DNA of 64,000 nt from Paenibacillus eucommiae (lineage in GTDB: Bacteria > Bacillota > Bacilli > Paenibacillales > NBRC-103111). Shown piece after piece: positions 63,726 through 64,000 of this stretch. Made by a program: the position numbers and the translations under genes. Within the stretch, counting starts at the first letter, position 1. Each line of letters opens with the position of its first letter. The stretch covers positions 18,773-82,772 of the forward strand of contig NZ_JAGGLB010000038.1 of the NCBI RefSeq assembly GCF_017874215.1, in the 5' to 3' direction. Under the pieces are notes generated by a model, which was given only the letters and a program-made list of their open reading frames with translations, ran no database searches and was not told the origin of the DNA.

Positions 63726-64000
63726 CCAATGAGCAGCAGGTAGCTGCCATCAGCAGAGCTGATAAATACAGATTGTAGTTCATAGCTGCTAGCCTCCGTG
63801 GCAGAATTGGATCTTCCATTCCGCACACTCTACTATTATTTATAATGACGCAAAAAAAGGCTCAACACCACAATCAGTGCTTGACAAATGAATGGATAGC
63901 TAAAGCTGGAAAAACATCTGCCAATCCTGTACGGTTGAAAGTCCTACCCAACAACAAAAGAGGAATAGACCGTTGCAGAATCCGTATATCACAACGACGG
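63726..64000. other. Right edge of window, possible truncated ORF
   Basis: A plus frame opens with an ATG at 63845 and stays open to the end (52 codons, beginning MTQKKAQHHNQCL). It has no convincing ribosome site or recognisable motif. Otherwise non-coding. Confidence 0.25.

Noticed and set aside
63845..64000. Truncated ORF or group II intron-like edge at the right end
   Set aside because: Some phrases (TGTACGGTTGAAAGTCC) recall intron RNA, but no domain V or reverse transcriptase could be identified in the visible sequence.

Overview
The window looks like a chromosomal segment of a Paenibacillus-type soil Firmicute. The evidence is the many carbohydrate-uptake operons of the LplA/LplB/LplC kind (large lipoprotein binding protein plus two permeases and no local ATPase), YesM/YesN-type two-component pairs, membrane-bound AraC regulators, strong AGGAGG ribosome sites with TTG/GTG starts, A/T-tract terminators and Fur boxes. 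No rRNA, tRNA, CRISPR array, phage or intact insertion sequence was seen.

Layout. 1-4.2 kb: the start of a histidine kinase and its OmpR-type regulator (minus), then a 58-residue ORF coupled to a GC-rich RND exporter (plus). 4.7-6.6 kb: an Nfu N-domain protein, a low-complexity small protein and a frameshifted duplicated-domain protein. 7.2-15.1 kb: a sugar operon (two permeases, binding lipoprotein, PhyH dioxygenase; minus) divergent from a YesN/YesM pair (plus). 16-20 kb: a DUF1801 protein and a YtrA-like GntR/ABC operon with two matching operators. 20.2-21.9 kb: ECF sigma and anti-sigma. 22.2-24.1 kb: a five-bladed-propeller glycosidase-like protein. 24.4-28.2 kb: a Btr-like AraC regulator fused to a siderophore-binding domain, and a separate lipoprotein closely similar to that domain, each with a Fur box. 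28.4-31.0 kb: a frameshifted FAD lipoprotein and an MmcQ/YjbR protein. 31-38.6 kb: a second sugar operon (binding protein, permeases, AraC, double amidohydrolase). 39.3-52.5 kb: a polysaccharide-degradation locus (membrane AraC, lipobox-less binding protein, lipoprotein, permeases, 1820-residue heparinase/LamG enzyme). 52.9-57.4 kb: an AlkZ-like glycosylase and an RNA-repair cluster (rtcB, broken kptA copy, kptA, tatD), headed by an independent gene for a 26-residue peptide. 57.5-64 kb: a SEC-C protein, a PlsY/glycosyltransferase pair, an AraC regulator, a VOC protein, a DEDDh exonuclease, an L7/L12-like membrane protein and a BTAD remnant.

The most unusual features are non-coding. Intergenic regions near 6.8, 15.1-15.7, 26.1-26.6 and 38.8-39.1 kb carry a modular dispersed repeat: one module has four copies of the palindrome TTTAACGATG-N5-CATCGTTAAA in fixed order, and a second is a long hairpin with nested inverted repeats. 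Other points of interest are the small peptide gene upstream of rtcB, a duplicated ECF-type promoter that drives only a roughly 110-nt terminated transcript near 62.8 kb, and a membrane-anchored binding protein encoded 3 bp after its probable AraC receptor.

Most genes serve capture and breakdown of plant or microbial polysaccharides, with extracytoplasmic sensors encoded beside transporters and secreted or cytoplasmic enzymes. All function calls rest on reading motifs and family resemblance by eye; no database search was run.
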